NCBI GenBank assembly: GCA_026182355.1 | Contig: JAPFBL010000602.1 | Location: 1 to 64,000, forward strand | Origin: Hermatobates lingyangjiaoensis | Taxonomy: Eukaryota; Arthropoda; Insecta; Hemiptera; Hermatobatidae | Direction: 5' to 3' | Length of the DNA: 64,000 nucleotides | Translations under genes and position numbers: made by a program | The notes under the pieces: generated by a model | What the model saw: the letters and a program-made list of their open reading frames with translations, nothing else | Databases searched by the model: none | What the model was told of the DNA's origin: nothing | In this document: positions 53,898 through 64,000 of the stretch, in pieces | How positions within the stretch are numbered: position 1 is the stretch's first letter | Layout: the number at the start of each line of letters is the position of its first letter

Positions 53898-54318
53898 ATA
53901 TATATACATGTTCTGTTTTCCTTAAATATTTTTTTGTATATACGATAAATTACATAACATATTACATAAACATAAGGAAGCATTTGTTCATATATAGGAT
54001 GTATAAAACTAGGTACAATCAACAAAATAGGAAACTTATTTTGTTGAAACTACTAATTTGTCTTTATATCATGGAATTACAAATATATAGAATAAATGGT
54101 ACTAAAAATTACTAAATAAAGATAAAATGTTTAATCATACAAGTAATTCATCATAAGATACAGTACCATTTAAATCTAGCAACTAGGTTTCATATTTAAC
54201 CAATCTTTGTGTACAGAAAAGAGTCGTAAAAATCAGCATCTATGTAATCATATGGAACCATAGATTACAACTTGTTCTATACATAGGAAAATAAATTTCA
54301 TGTGGTACTTATTCTGGT
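53898..54318. other. AT-rich stretch, nothing recognised
   Basis: No feature seen. Confidence 0.4.
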
Positions 54319-55229
54319 CTCCTGTATATATAAAAATTAATGTGTGTCTATTTGTACTCGATAGATTCAGAAACTATACATCCAATCGCCGTGAAAATTT
54401 GGGAAATTATTAAGTATATCCCCGGGAAGGTTTATGTATTTTTTTTTTAAAATCAGAGTTGTGGTTCAAGTGCTCCCAAACAAATTATAAAAACTGAAAT
54501 TTTGTTTTGGAATAATGAATCACCGCCCTACTGGTCGGATTTGTTTGCATTTATTTACATTGTTTTCATTGACTTGGAGAGTTTTTAAGCGAAATAAAAT
54601 TGTTATTTAGAGGTTTATTAAAAAAAAAATTGAATGTTTTAATGAGTTAAGATGATATGTTAGAACAATGAAATTGTTAAATGTAAAAAATTAACCCCAA
54701 TCAAAGATATATTTTCCGATGCATTCCTTGGTGTGATGGATAGTTGTCGAACAAGTGTTTGACTAATGAAACAAAACATAAGTTTCATCATCCTTCTATG
54801 AAATATAAATCCACCATGACTATGCAATGGAACTAGGCTATCAGTAAAAAAATTAATGAATAACATAATTGAGGCAACCATTTTAAATTGAAAACACCAA
54901 GGGGAATATGTACTACTACCACGCGTTCTTATGATGCCAATGGATACTCCATTTGAATTCAAACGTCTACAGTTTCCTGTACGACGGCCTTTGCAATGAC
55001 CATTAACAGAGCACAGGGACAATCATTGCAAGTATATGAGTTAAATTTGATAAATCCATGGAAAGCTGTAGGTTGGGGTGTTCACGAGTTGGAAAACCAA
55101 CAAATTTATTTGTTCTTGAACCACTTAGGAAAACGAAAAATGTTTTCAAATACATGACATGTATGTTAAAACTAAAGATAACACGGCATTCACTAACAGT
55201 TGGCGGTACAAAGTTTGCACGGTCAGCTA
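54319..55229 (+). mobile_element. Helitron, deleted and inactive
   Basis: The 5' end (TCCTGTATATATAAAAATTA, then ATGTGTGTCTATTTGT and GATAGATTCAGAAACTATAC) matches the leader common to arthropod Helitrons. The 3' end GCACGGTCAGCTAGT fits the ...CTAG|T Helitron terminus. The exact 5' base is uncertain by a few bases. At about 910 bp it has lost the Rep domain and most of the helicase; only the helicase C-terminus remains. Confidence 0.82.
54815..55167 (+). pseudogene. Helitron helicase C-terminus, frameshifted
   Basis: One frame reads LCNGTRLSVKKL, IIEATILN, a stop, then GEYVLLPRVLMMP and TPFEFKRLQFPV. After a shift near 54985 a second frame reads FAMTINRAQGQSLQVYELNL and ends near 55167. These match the conserved LCNGTRL...GExVLIPRI...LPFEFKRLQFPVR-AFAMTINKAQGQSL string at the end of Pif1-type Helitron helicases. 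One stop, one frameshift and an early end show decay. Confidence 0.85.
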
Positions 55230-55895
55230 GTATATGATATTCTTCATACGCAGTAAAAAAATAAATGATTTTTGTTTGAGGGAAATCATTAAAACTGTGT
55301 AAAAGAAAAAAGATAAAATATCATTTTAATTAGTTGAAATTTATTGTTGTATTTTAATCGCTAATTTAGTTGGTTAATATTGAATTAATTGAACTGGCCG
55401 TAGGTTTTAATAAACAGGTTAGGTGTTTTATGGTAGAAAGGTGTAGCATTTCTTGTTCTTGAAGGATGTTCCCAAGTGGTTTAAGAGTCGTTGTGTGTTT
55501 GTGTGTGTGTCTGTGTGTGTTTTTTTTCTAGACAGAAGGTAATTTGTTAGATGTTGTCTTGAAGGTAAATATAGACAAGAATCTAGGTGACATGCTTGGA
55601 AGTAGTGGTCCTTGTTTTGCATTAGTCCTTAGAAGAGGGAGGGAGATAATTTAGGAGACATATTCATTCGACTCACGCCTGGTCTGCTCCTGTTCCTTTT
55701 TTCACCCCCTCCCCTACTACTTCCACCCCTCTCGACTCAACTCCTTTTTTTTTTTTTTTTTTTTTAAACTATACATCTCTCTCTCTCTTTTTCATTCAGA
55801 ATTTCCTGCTATTAACAAATAACATGAATTCAGTGAAGATAGAAGACTCCATAAAGTTTATTATTACACAAGCTTCATAAAGTTTGTTTTTCTTT

Positions 55896-55896
<1 letters not shown>
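55230..55896. other. Mixed stretch; GC-richer patch at 55620-55740
   Basis: A (GT)n run at 55494-55520 and a T run of about 25 at 55748. The patch between is unique (CTCACGCCTGGTCTGCTCC). No gene is assigned. Confidence 0.35.

Positions 55897-55936
<40 letters not shown>
55897..55936. repeat. (TA)n microsatellite
   Basis: Dinucleotide tract. Confidence 0.95.
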
Positions 55937-55938
<2 letters not shown>

Positions 55939-56504
55939 CAGAACTTAGAAAAGGTATAAAACTGTGCTTAACTGTTACATTAATACTTTAACATCCAGTA
56001 AAAACATCTCTTTCAGAGAGGCTCATAAAAGATCGCAAAATATCTCTATTATGAAACCGAGTTCCCTTTGTTACCGTCTTTAACAAATCAAATTCGATTT
56101 TCAACAAAAAAAAATCCCCTAATTTAATACAACACAAATCATTTCAATTTAATAATTTTATAACCCAACTATTAAGTTTTTTTTAATCCAAAAATAAAAA
56201 AAAACAACTAAATCCGATTATAGTCTTTTCAGCTGTTTCAAATTTATTTATTTTTTTTTTCGTTTCCAATAACTAAATCGGATTATATGTTTAATTACAA
56301 TTCTCATTATGGTTCTGTCAGAGTTTAAGTTATTTGACAATGATATTGCTGATTTGACACCAACAGAGCACTAAAGTGAAAATATAAATGTGACATAAAA
56401 AAAAACTAATTTAGATTAAAAAATACCAAACTTAAACAACTTTAGAAAGCATAGTATCATTAAAAATTTAAGCAATTTTATATCATATTTAGTTCGTCGC
56501 CAGG
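55937..56504. other. AT-rich stretch, nothing recognised
   Basis: No feature seen. Confidence 0.4.
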
Positions 56505-56625
56505 AAGTATAATTACTGGATTATTTCTTCCCTCCTGCCTCCATGTGCAAATTTATGTATTTCTTTCATCATTGTCACTGGTAATGTTGCATTTACGTTG
56601 TTGTGACTATGTAAAAAAAAAAAAG
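56505..56625 (+). repeat. Repeat family N, copy 1, with poly-A end
   Basis: CGCCAGGAAGTATAATTACTGG, then ATTTCTTCCCTCCTG, CACTGGTAATGTTGCATTTAC and GTTGTGACT, then an A run. The same order occurs at 63652-63775, also ending in A's. This suggests a short retroposed element. Confidence 0.75.
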
Positions 56626-57814
56626 TTCATAAAATTAGTGAACATAATTGACGTTGTTCATAGAATTCTAGCAACTGGTCATTATTTTAGTACCATATAT
56701 ATGAGTAAAATGTAGAAATAAACACACGTGACTCAATAATGAAAATAAATGATCACAAACAGTCCTTAAGAAGAGCTACTTTGAACCGATCATTCCTTGG
56801 TTACCAAATTTTTTTTCTATTTGGGTTTTTTTTTTTTTTTTTTTTTTTTTAAGAGGGCTAAGGGACTGAAAAAGTCTGTTCTCCTTTGCTGATTCCTCGA
56901 GGAAATATTGTACCTTTCATTGTTTCGACCAAACCCATGTCAACTCAGATCAATCCAGAGTCCCTTAAAAAAGTCAAGAATAACCTTACGGATTCTTTGC
57001 GTATTTTGTCAATTTCAAAGACTTAATTCTACACTTAAGATCCTGTTCTGTCTGTTTTGTTTAATAATAGTAGTAATTGAAATAGTCAACAAAGCATTAC
57101 ATAAGTATTAATGAAGCCTTTATTAATAAAATGACTTGTATGTATTGAAATATTGATTGCAGTGGGAAAACTTGAAAAAATTCTTTAAACTGGTATCAAA
57201 CCACATTAATACAGTGATATCAAAAGACAAAAAAATCACTGGAGCTTTATTTCATTATACCAATCACTACAATAACTATATGAATTAGAAACATGCTAAA
57301 AAAACCGTTTAACAAAAATCAATTGATAGAGGTAGTATTACAGAGACGACATAATTAAACATGATGTTAATTGGTTCATTAATTTGACTGATGTGTTCAA
57401 AGTCGAGTAGTTTATTAGTGATGATGACATGATAAGACTGACGACAGCTATTTTGCACTTGACTGAATAAACCTACTCCTTTTATCTGTTCCCTTTTTCG
57501 CTTCAACTCTCATTCTATCTTGAATTTCCTAACATATCTTTCCACTACGCTATTTTCTCGGTAAATATTTATTCAATCTAGGAATAATAGAATTGTACGT
57601 TATTGAGGTCTTTTATTCTTTCAAATTTATTACATTATGATATATCTTTCTTGAAACCAGAAATGACACATATGTTTTTAATAAAATTCAAGGTCTTTAA
57701 TAAACTGAACCCCAATACAGTATGATATGTATGTGAAAATATTGCAATAAACGCCTTCCAACTAGGGATACTATATTGGAAGAAAAAAAACACTATGATA
57801 ATCTGGCTTGAACC
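56626..57814. other. AT-rich stretch, nothing recognised
   Basis: A T run of about 25 lies at 56827-56851, followed by a short unique patch that includes CTGATTCCTCGAGGAAATATTG (similar to the tail of the SINE at 12.0 kb). Confidence 0.4.
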
Positions 57815-58532
57815 CAGGGGTAGTAATAGAGCGATTAAGCGCATCTAACACTCAACTCCGACTTTCGGCCTTCACGAGGTTACCCTGTTAACCTGCTATA
57901 TGAAGGGACAAACGAAAGGGGAGGAGAAGGTTATCAGGGGCTGGGCCTGACCACCTTCGTTTCACAATCCTTCCAAATTCCCAAATCCTCTCCTTTGATC
58001 TCACTCCCAATCTAAAGTGTTATGCGATCCGTGCCGAAGGATGGATGATGCAGGGGTTTCTGTATTATGAACGGAGCCCCAAAAGTACCATGAAACCCCC
58101 TTGAGTAAATAGCCTTGCTCCAGTACGCGGTGCTCTGACGGAGTGGATAAAATACCACCGATAGAGATACAGGGATTTTCTCCTGTATGATACTAAGGAG
58201 AAGGAAGTCCGGAGACCATCCTCCGGAAGCACAGAGGGTCCAATAGCGCTAACCTCCACTCCAATAGAGTCAACCTCCCACAAGTGCACCTAAGGATCCG
58301 AACAAGGAGAAAGGAAGTTACTTTCTCCTGAAACTTAGGGAGCCTAAATGGACATTACCAATGATGGTTTATGCAGATTCTGCAAAAAAGAAGAAGAAAC
58401 ACCGCTGCACCTGCTGACTGACTGTAAAGCAACTTTGCTGTACAGAGGTAGGTGCTTCGGGACAATCAAAAAAGCCATAAAAAAAACTTTTACCGCAGGA
58501 CCCAGCAAAATTGCTAAGCTTCTGATAATGAG
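57815..58532 (+). mobile_element. LINE 3' end (family L), copy 7
   Basis: The most complete upstream copy: GGGTAGTAATAGAGCGATTA, the segment homologous to one 133-bp satellite unit (57882-58010), then YAIRAEGWMMQG, and the knuckle NDGLCRFCKKEEETPLHLL (58348 onward) with TDCKATLLYRGRCFG. It ends early at TTGCTAAGCTTCTGATAATG, so the usual (AAT)n end is missing. Several frame breaks. Confidence 0.82.
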
Positions 58533-59126
58533 GTAACCTAACTTGCAGTCCCTGGTTATTTGCAGCACTGTTGTAAGAAGCAGTCCTAATAAGCAAATAA
58601 GGTTACTTATTCCAAGTAGTTATCTAAGTGCGAATAAGCTTTTTGATATAAGTTTTCATAATAAGTATTTTATATATTCTTCTTTATACAGATAAATCTT
58701 AAATACAAGTTCTCAATGATTTTCTTCACATAAACCAATTTGAATGTATTTCAAATATTTGAAATAAACATTTCAGTCAGCTACTATAATGAAATTTGTT
58801 CACCTAAAATGATATTCTTTTCGATTTTTTTTTTGTTTTTTACCTATCTATATATTAATACTGACTTTATCAATATAATAATAATATAAATAATTTCATT
58901 TAATCGTTTTGTTTATAAAAACAGTTTAGAAAATATATACAAATAAAATGGAATGTTTTCAGGTATTTTGTCGTTATCATTTGTCACCATTTGGATATTA
59001 TTCTACCTGCATTAATAAATTAATTATTCTAGCTAAATATAATGGTTTAAATATTTTCTATTTCAGCTGTTAAGTGTTTATAAGTGAAGGTAATTTATAC
59101 AATAAATGACGTTTTTCTTATTGTTT
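58533..59126. other. AT-rich stretch, nothing recognised
   Basis: No feature seen. Confidence 0.4.
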
Positions 59127-59417
59127 AAACAGATCCCCCAGCGGGTGATAACGTCATCAGTGATCTGTGTAGATCAGTGATTCTACAAATTCTATATTGG
59201 AAGTTCTAAATTTTGCCTAAATCAAGTGCATTTTTTATAGGGATCATTAATGAGTACCTGGCATTGTATAGGCTAGGGGCTGACAGCTTAACGTCCTGAG
59301 GGACGACTATATTCACCTTCCGCGTGAATAAATCGAGGACCAGGTGGGGATTGAACCCCGGACTACCAGCCCAGAGGCGAGTACGTTGAGTACGTTAACC
59401 ACTGAGCTAACCTGACC
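59127..59417 (-). mobile_element. SINE, full-length copy, tail type 2, best tRNA-like head
   Basis: On the reverse strand the head reads GGGGTCAGGTTAGCTCAGTG (A box TTAGCTCAGTGG) and GGGGTTCAATCCCC (B box), then the central block and the type 2 tail (GTTTAAACAGATCCCCCAGC at 59125-59144). It has an extra 9-bp GAGTACGTT duplication in the head. The head is closer to a tRNA than in any other copy. Confidence 0.9.
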
Positions 59418-59639
59418 CCTATAAGTGATGTTTCTTCAGATTAATTCTGATTTTACTTTCTCTTTCAAGTGCATATACATTAGTAATTGTTTCTATTGTG
59501 TTTCTGAGTCCCAGGAAGTAGTAGTGTTGTATTTGTAATTGAATCCTTTGAATCATTAAGGAGTAAAGGTAACTGGATATTGTATAATAAGCGTGCGGTT
59601 GAAATGTCAGATGACAAGTTGATTTTACAATGAGCAATG
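59418..59639. other. AT-rich spacer
   Basis: No feature seen. Confidence 0.4.
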
Positions 59640-60175
59640 ATAAATGACTAGTGGGATTGTGAGATCAACAAAAAGCAACTTGAAAGAAAAGTGCGAAGTC
59701 TAATGAGATGAACGCCATATGAACTTTGACACGGCAGTCTTAAATAAGAATTGAAGTTGTTAGCGGGAACAGCAAACAGGAAAGTAGTCAAAGTGCAAAG
59801 GCATCGTGATGATAAAAAAAAAAAAAAACAGTGGGAGATATTGTTTCATAAACAAGCAGGAAGAAGCCGGGGGGGTGGCGGATGATGGGGGAGGTTGCAG
59901 AGCTGTTATCCCACTGACGTTGATTTATACATAGGCAAGTGACTGAGGCGCTCTGGATGTCTATCTCGAGTATCTGGCCAATTAGAAGGGCCGCTGTAGA
60001 CAGATGATACACACACAATATTAGTGCCGCAATCAGGCGGTGTGCGCAAGGCTCAGATATAGATATCAAGCCGCCATCACCATCTTCTCCCTGCACTGAT
60101 GGCCCTCTATCAATTAGAAATCGTCTGGCCAAAGCCTTCCCATTACTCTAACTCACCCATTACTTTTCAAACCAT
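59640..60175. other. Unique island, candidate regulatory element
   Basis: Balanced, complex sequence with GGCCAATTAGAAGGGCC (59978) and TATCAATTAGAAATCG (60107), both containing CAATTAGAA, and GTGCCGCAATCAGGCGG. A 114-codon reverse frame (59788-60132) spans it but starts and ends in low-complexity sequence and has no known domain. Regulatory function is the better guess. Confidence 0.35.
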
Positions 60176-60364
60176 TATCAACTTCTGCCCAGCGCTATTT
60201 CTACCAGACAATTGTTTTTTTTTTCATTTTCAGAAGATAAGGTCGTAAGGTTAAAGTTGAGTTTCGAACTCTGTATTACTAAATTGCACCCATTCAGAAA
60301 ATAATTTTTTGTCGTGAAATATTTCGAAAAGAAGTCATTTTTTCTATTGAAATTGATTTTTGTT
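60176..60364. other. AT-rich spacer
   Basis: No feature seen. Confidence 0.4.
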
Positions 60365-60850
60365 TGTGATTGAAAGTATTCACGCGGAAAGTGAATAAAT
60401 CTGAGTATGTTGTCTCTTGGAGAGGATGTTAAGCCTGTTTTGATCTTCACGTTCCTCGGCATTTTGTGCCATAACCATTTTGTGCCATAAGAAATGTTAA
60501 GCCATCGGTCCTGAGCCTGTGTCGGGCGTATCTCGGAGGCTATGATAGCCCTATCTTCGGCTAGAGCTTGGTGCTCCCGAGATGCGGCGAAAGAGCTTTC
60601 ACGTTAAAAGGCATCAATCTGAGTTGCTATTATACGTGATATGGCTGAAAGGCTGGGTACACTCTCTAATATCAAAACAGGTCCTGAGCCTGTACGATAT
60701 CAGGTACTCGTTAAACTCGAAATGCACTTGAGTTAAGCAAAATTTAGGACTCCCAATGTAGAATCTGTAAAATCACCGATCAAACAAAAAGCCGGTGAAC
60801 GGCTGACGTTATCACCCGCTAGGGGATCGGTTTAAACAATAAAAATAAAA
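60365..60850 (+). mobile_element. SINE, forward strand, interrupted by about 157 bp
   Basis: 60365-60440 has the ATTCACGCGGAAAGTGAATA and GAGAGGATGTTAAGCC central blocks. 60492-60521 repeats the GTTAAGCCATCGGTCCTGAG block. After an insert it resumes at 60680 with GGTCCTGAGCCTGTACGATA, CACTTGAGTTAAGCAAAATT and the type 2 tail, ending GGGGATCGGTTTAAACAAT. The tRNA-like head is lost. Confidence 0.8.
60522..60678. other. Insert within the SINE, GC-richer and structured
   Basis: Bounded by direct repeats GGTCCTGAGCCTGT (60500, 60681). Contains ATCTCGG (60531) and CCGAGAT (60588) able to pair, and GGCTATGATAGCC. No family was recognised. It could be a small structured-RNA-derived insertion. Confidence 0.35.
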
Positions 60851-61938
60851 AAAGTATGGCATCAAAATATTGAGATAAGTATATATTCATTGAACTCACA
60901 ACATTTACATGTGAAGAGAGTTGAAAAATGAAATGATCCACAACCAAATTACACCGCTTCAAATATCAGTGAAATACTTATAAACAACTGAAATACTTTG
61001 AAGTGCAGTTTTAAGAATTATAAAGAAACTAGGAATACTGTTAGCCTATTTGACTGATCATAGTCTTTCAACAAGTGAGAAAGGAAAAAATAAAAAAAGA
61101 AAAATAATATAAAAGAAAAAGAGAAATTAAAACAAAAAAAAAGGAAACAATGAAACAGTAGTAATTCAGAAAAATAAAAATACATAAAAATTAACATAAC
61201 GGATAAAATGAAAAAAATACATAATAAACCCAAAAACATATTTCAAGAAATATCTATTAAAAAAATACTTATAAAAAATCACAATAAAAAAGCAAAAAAA
61301 AACAACAACGATAAATATGAAATCCCGAAGATACTGTGGAAAAGGAGACAATATGAGATACATTCTCAAGCATTACATAACTATGAATTTATTTTACTTC
61401 TTGCATGTGCATTCGTATGTAAATTCCATTAAACTTACATAACCTATGATGGAATTTCGTTAATGTATTATGAAGGAGAAGAGCTAGAGAGACGCGTAAA
61501 ACTCTTAACTATTTTTGTATTTTTTTTTAAATGTTATATATGTTATTTATTTTTTGCTTACCCAAAGACTTGTTACTTTTACTTAGTGGTGAAGGTTAAT
61601 GGTTGAATTTTCGGGTGGACTCAGGTACGCGGGCGATTACTGGCGTCCCTGTACTATCTATTTAAATCAAAAATATCTTCGTATTTAGAGCCGTAAATAA
61701 TATGACATTTTTCGTTTGATATCCAGAAAAACGTTGTTGCGACATTCGTTTGTATCCGCAGTATTATTTCACTTCTTTTAATACGTAACAGGGAGTAGAA
61801 ATACATAATAGATACGCATTCTTAATACTACAGGGATAGAAACTAATTAAACCTTAAGCATACTGGAGCAGTAGTCTTTGTATAGCGACCAAAAATGGTC
61901 TAACAACTCCAACAACAATACACGAGGTAAGGTTTACA
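60851..61938. other. AT-rich stretch, nothing recognised
   Basis: A-rich at 61080-61330, where the open frames on both strands are Lys/Asn- or Phe/Ile-rich and driven by composition. Confidence 0.45.
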
Positions 61939-63625
61939 CATGGAGTACTAATGGAGTGATTATGCGCCTCGAATAGCCTCTAGCACTCAACTCCGACTTT
62001 CAGCCTTCGCGACGCTGCCCTTTTAATCTACTACCTATATAGAGGGACAAACGAAAGATGAGGTGAAGGTGGCCAGGGGCTGGGCCTGACCACCTTCGTT
62101 TCACATTCTTTCAACTTGCCAAATCCTCTCCTTTTATCCTAGTCCTAGAGGCTACCCTGTTAACCCTGCTATATGAAGGGGCAAACGAAAGATGAGGTGA
62201 AGGTGGCCAGAGGCTGGTCCTGACCATCTTCGTTTCACATTCTTTCAACTTGCCAAATCCTCTCCTTTTATCTTAGTCCTAGAAGCTACCCTGTTAACCT
62301 GTTATATGAAGGGGCAAACGAAAGATGAGGTGAAGGTGGCCAGAGGCTGGGCCTGACCACCTTCGTTTCACATTCTTTCAACTTGCCAAATCCACTCCTT
62401 TTATCCTAGTCCTAGAGGCTACCCTGTTAACCTACTATATGAAGGGGCAAACGAAAGATGAGGAGAAGGTGTCCAGGGGCTGAGCCTGACCATCTTCGTT
62501 TCACATTCTTTCAACTTGCCAAATCCTCTCCTTTTATCTTAGTCCTAGAGGCTACCCTGTTAACCTGTTATATGAAGGGGCAAACGAAAGATGAGGTGAA
62601 GGTGGCCAGAGGCTGGGCCTGACCACCTTCGTTTCACATTCTTTCAACTTGCCAAATCCACTCCTTTTATCCTAGTCCTAGAGGCTACCCTGTTAACCTA
62701 CTATATGAAGGGGCAAACGAAAGATGAGGAGAAGGTGTCCAGGGGCTGAGCCTGACCATCTTTGTTTCACATCCTTTCAACTTGCCAAATCCTCTCCTTT
62801 TATCCTAGTCCTAGAGGCTACCCTGTTAACCTGTTATATGAAGGGGCAAACGAAAGATGAGGTGAAGGTGGCCAGAGGCTGGGCCTGACCACCTTCGTTT
62901 CACATTCTTTCAACTTGCCAAATCCTCTCCTTTTATCCTAGTCCTAGAGGCTACCCTGTTAACCTACTATATGAAGGGGCAAACGAAAGATGAGGAGAAG
63001 GTGTCCAGGGGCTGAGCCTGACCATCTTTGTTTCACATCCTTTCAACTTGCCAAATCCTCTCCTTTTATCCTAGTCCTAGAGGCTACCCTGTTAACCTAC
63101 TATATGAAGGGGCAAACGAAAGATGAGGAGAAGGTGTCCAGGGGCTGAGCCTGACCATCTTTGTTTCACATCCTTTCAACTTGCCAAATCCTCTCCTTTT
63201 ATCCTAGTCCTAGAGGCTACCCTGTTAACCTGTTATATGAAGGGGCAAACGAAAGATGAGGTGAAGGTGGCCAGAGGCTGGGCCTGACCATCTTCGTTTC
63301 ACATTCTTTCAACTTGCCAAATCCACTCCTTTTATCCTAGTCCTAGAGGCTACCCTGTTAACCTGTTATATGAAGGGGCAAACGAAAGATGAGGTGAAGG
63401 TGGCCAGAGGCTGGGCCTGACCACCTTCGTTTCACATCCTTTCAACTTGCCAAATCCTCTCCTCTTATCTCAACCACAATCTAAGGCGTTATGCGATTAA
63501 TACCAAAAGTTAGATGATACAGGGGTTACTGTATTACGAACAGAGCTTCAAGAGTACCACGCTACGCTCTTGAGTAAATAGCCTTCCCCTGGTATGCAGT
63601 GCTCTACCAGAGCGGGCACCGGTAA
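61939..63625 (+). mobile_element. LINE 3' region (family L), copy 8, with internal satellite
   Basis: Opens with AGTACTAATGGAGTGATTAT, AGCCTCTAGCACTCAACTCC as in copies 4 and 7. The 133-bp array follows, then GCGTTATGCGATTAATACC, GATACAGGGGTTACTGTATT and GAGTAAATAGCC. It stops at GCGGGCACCGG, before the knuckle. Only the satellite-forming segment is expanded. Confidence 0.85.
62018..63482. repeat. 133-bp satellite-like array, 11 copies, derived from a LINE
   Basis: CTACCCTGTTAAC begins at 62152, 62286, 62419, 62552, 62685, 62818, 62951, 63084, 63217 and 63350; a first, diverged copy begins at about 62018. Spacing is 133 bp (once 134). Two variants exist: one with TGTTATATG and GTGAAGGTGGCC, the other with TACTATATG and GAGAAGGTGTCC. 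They alternate over units 3-8, giving a 266-bp higher-order period. Single-copy homologues lie at 57882-58010 and 17470-17590. Confidence 0.95.
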
Positions 63626-63651
63626 TAAATAATAAATTCATTATTTGAATT

Positions 63652-63775
63652 GACCCACGCCAGGAAGTGTAGTCACTGGATTGCTTCTTCCCTCCTGTGT
63701 TTCTTCCCTCATACATCTGTGTGTGTCACTGGTAATGTAACACTTACACTGTTGTGACTTTAAACAAATTAAAAA
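63652..63775 (+). repeat. Repeat family N, copy 2, with A-rich end
   Basis: CGCCAGGAAGTGTAGTCACTG, then GCTTCTTCCCTCCTG, CACTGGTAATGTAACACTTAC and GTTGTGACTTT, then an A run. Matches 56505-56625. Confidence 0.75.
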
Positions 63776-64000
63776 AAAAAATTATTTGAATTAATTCTAA
63801 AAAAATAAATAAATAAATGCGAAGAATACTTTTAAACCTTGCTAATATTGAGAGAAAAACGGAATATTACCTTTATTACGATTTCATGAGATTAGACTGT
63901 GTCATAGAAAAAAATGTTTAGAATAAAAGAGTAGATAATAATTTTTTATTTTACTGTTTCCAGATTTCTCAAGTTATCCGTTTATAAAATATTTTTAGAT
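63776..64000. other. AT-rich stretch, nothing recognised
   Basis: No feature seen up to the window edge. Confidence 0.4.

Noticed and set aside
59127..59417. A tRNA gene
   Set aside because: A and B boxes are present but the cloverleaf is not complete, and the sequence continues into the SINE body.
59788..60132. 114-codon reverse frame
   Set aside because: It spans a unique island but begins and ends in low-complexity sequence and shows no domain. A regulatory island is more likely.
61018..61432. Overlapping Phe/Ile- and Lys/Asn-rich frames
   Set aside because: Caused by an A-rich or T-rich stretch. No protein-like composition.

Overview
The window looks like an AT-rich, repeat-dense intergenic stretch of an invertebrate animal genome. 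The evidence is Penelope-like retroelements, a Helitron, a hAT MITE, tRNA-derived SINEs, LINE 3' ends and many (TA)n arrays, with no long intact host gene and no prokaryotic gene density. An arthropod is plausible from the Helitron leader and the short TTAGG-like runs in the SINE tails, but I cannot place the species. I see no complete host protein-coding gene, tRNA gene or rRNA gene. Most of the longer open frames are repeat-encoded (PLE GIY-YIG) or low-complexity frames through (TA)n and (GT)n tracts.

Layout. 1-7.3 kb: a GC-richer unique island, a Tc1/mariner relic, SINE pieces and a foldback element carrying five 61-bp hairpin repeats. 7.3-13.4 kb: LINE 3' end, PLE relic, SINEs and a 117-bp minisatellite. 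13.4-29.2 kb: several palindromic PLE-terminal repeats, a TA-flanked MITE, two TIR elements, three LINE 3' ends, an 80-bp minisatellite and two unique islands. 30.4-37 kb: PLE remnants including reverse transcriptase, a degenerate 117-bp minisatellite, a candidate coding exon and a duplicated block with 5S-rRNA-like segments. 38-43 kb: regulatory-looking islands with homeodomain and POU motifs, plus the second foldback element. 43-49.4 kb: a compound microsatellite, foldbacks, two PLE GIY-YIG 3' ends in a near-perfect inverted repeat, and a hAT MITE with an exact 8-bp target duplication. 51-64 kb: more unique islands, a Helitron with a broken helicase, SINEs, and a LINE 3' end whose internal 133-bp segment has expanded into an 11-copy satellite.

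Two themes stand out. First, about ten otherwise different repeat families share one layout, CTGANGA-N-stem-loop-stem-GAAA. The stem sequence differs between families but pairing is kept, and in one family it lies just after the GIY-YIG frame. This resembles the hammerhead-ribozyme core reported in Penelope-like elements, but with an extra base before the stem. Second, unique GC-richer islands (about 0.7-1.0, 16.3-16.7, 23.8-24.3, 25.2-25.5, 31.5-32.0, 38.4-38.9, 41.1-41.4, 51.1-51.4 and 59.6-60.2 kb) sit between the repeats with no clear coding content. This is the pattern expected of a regulatory desert beside a developmental gene.
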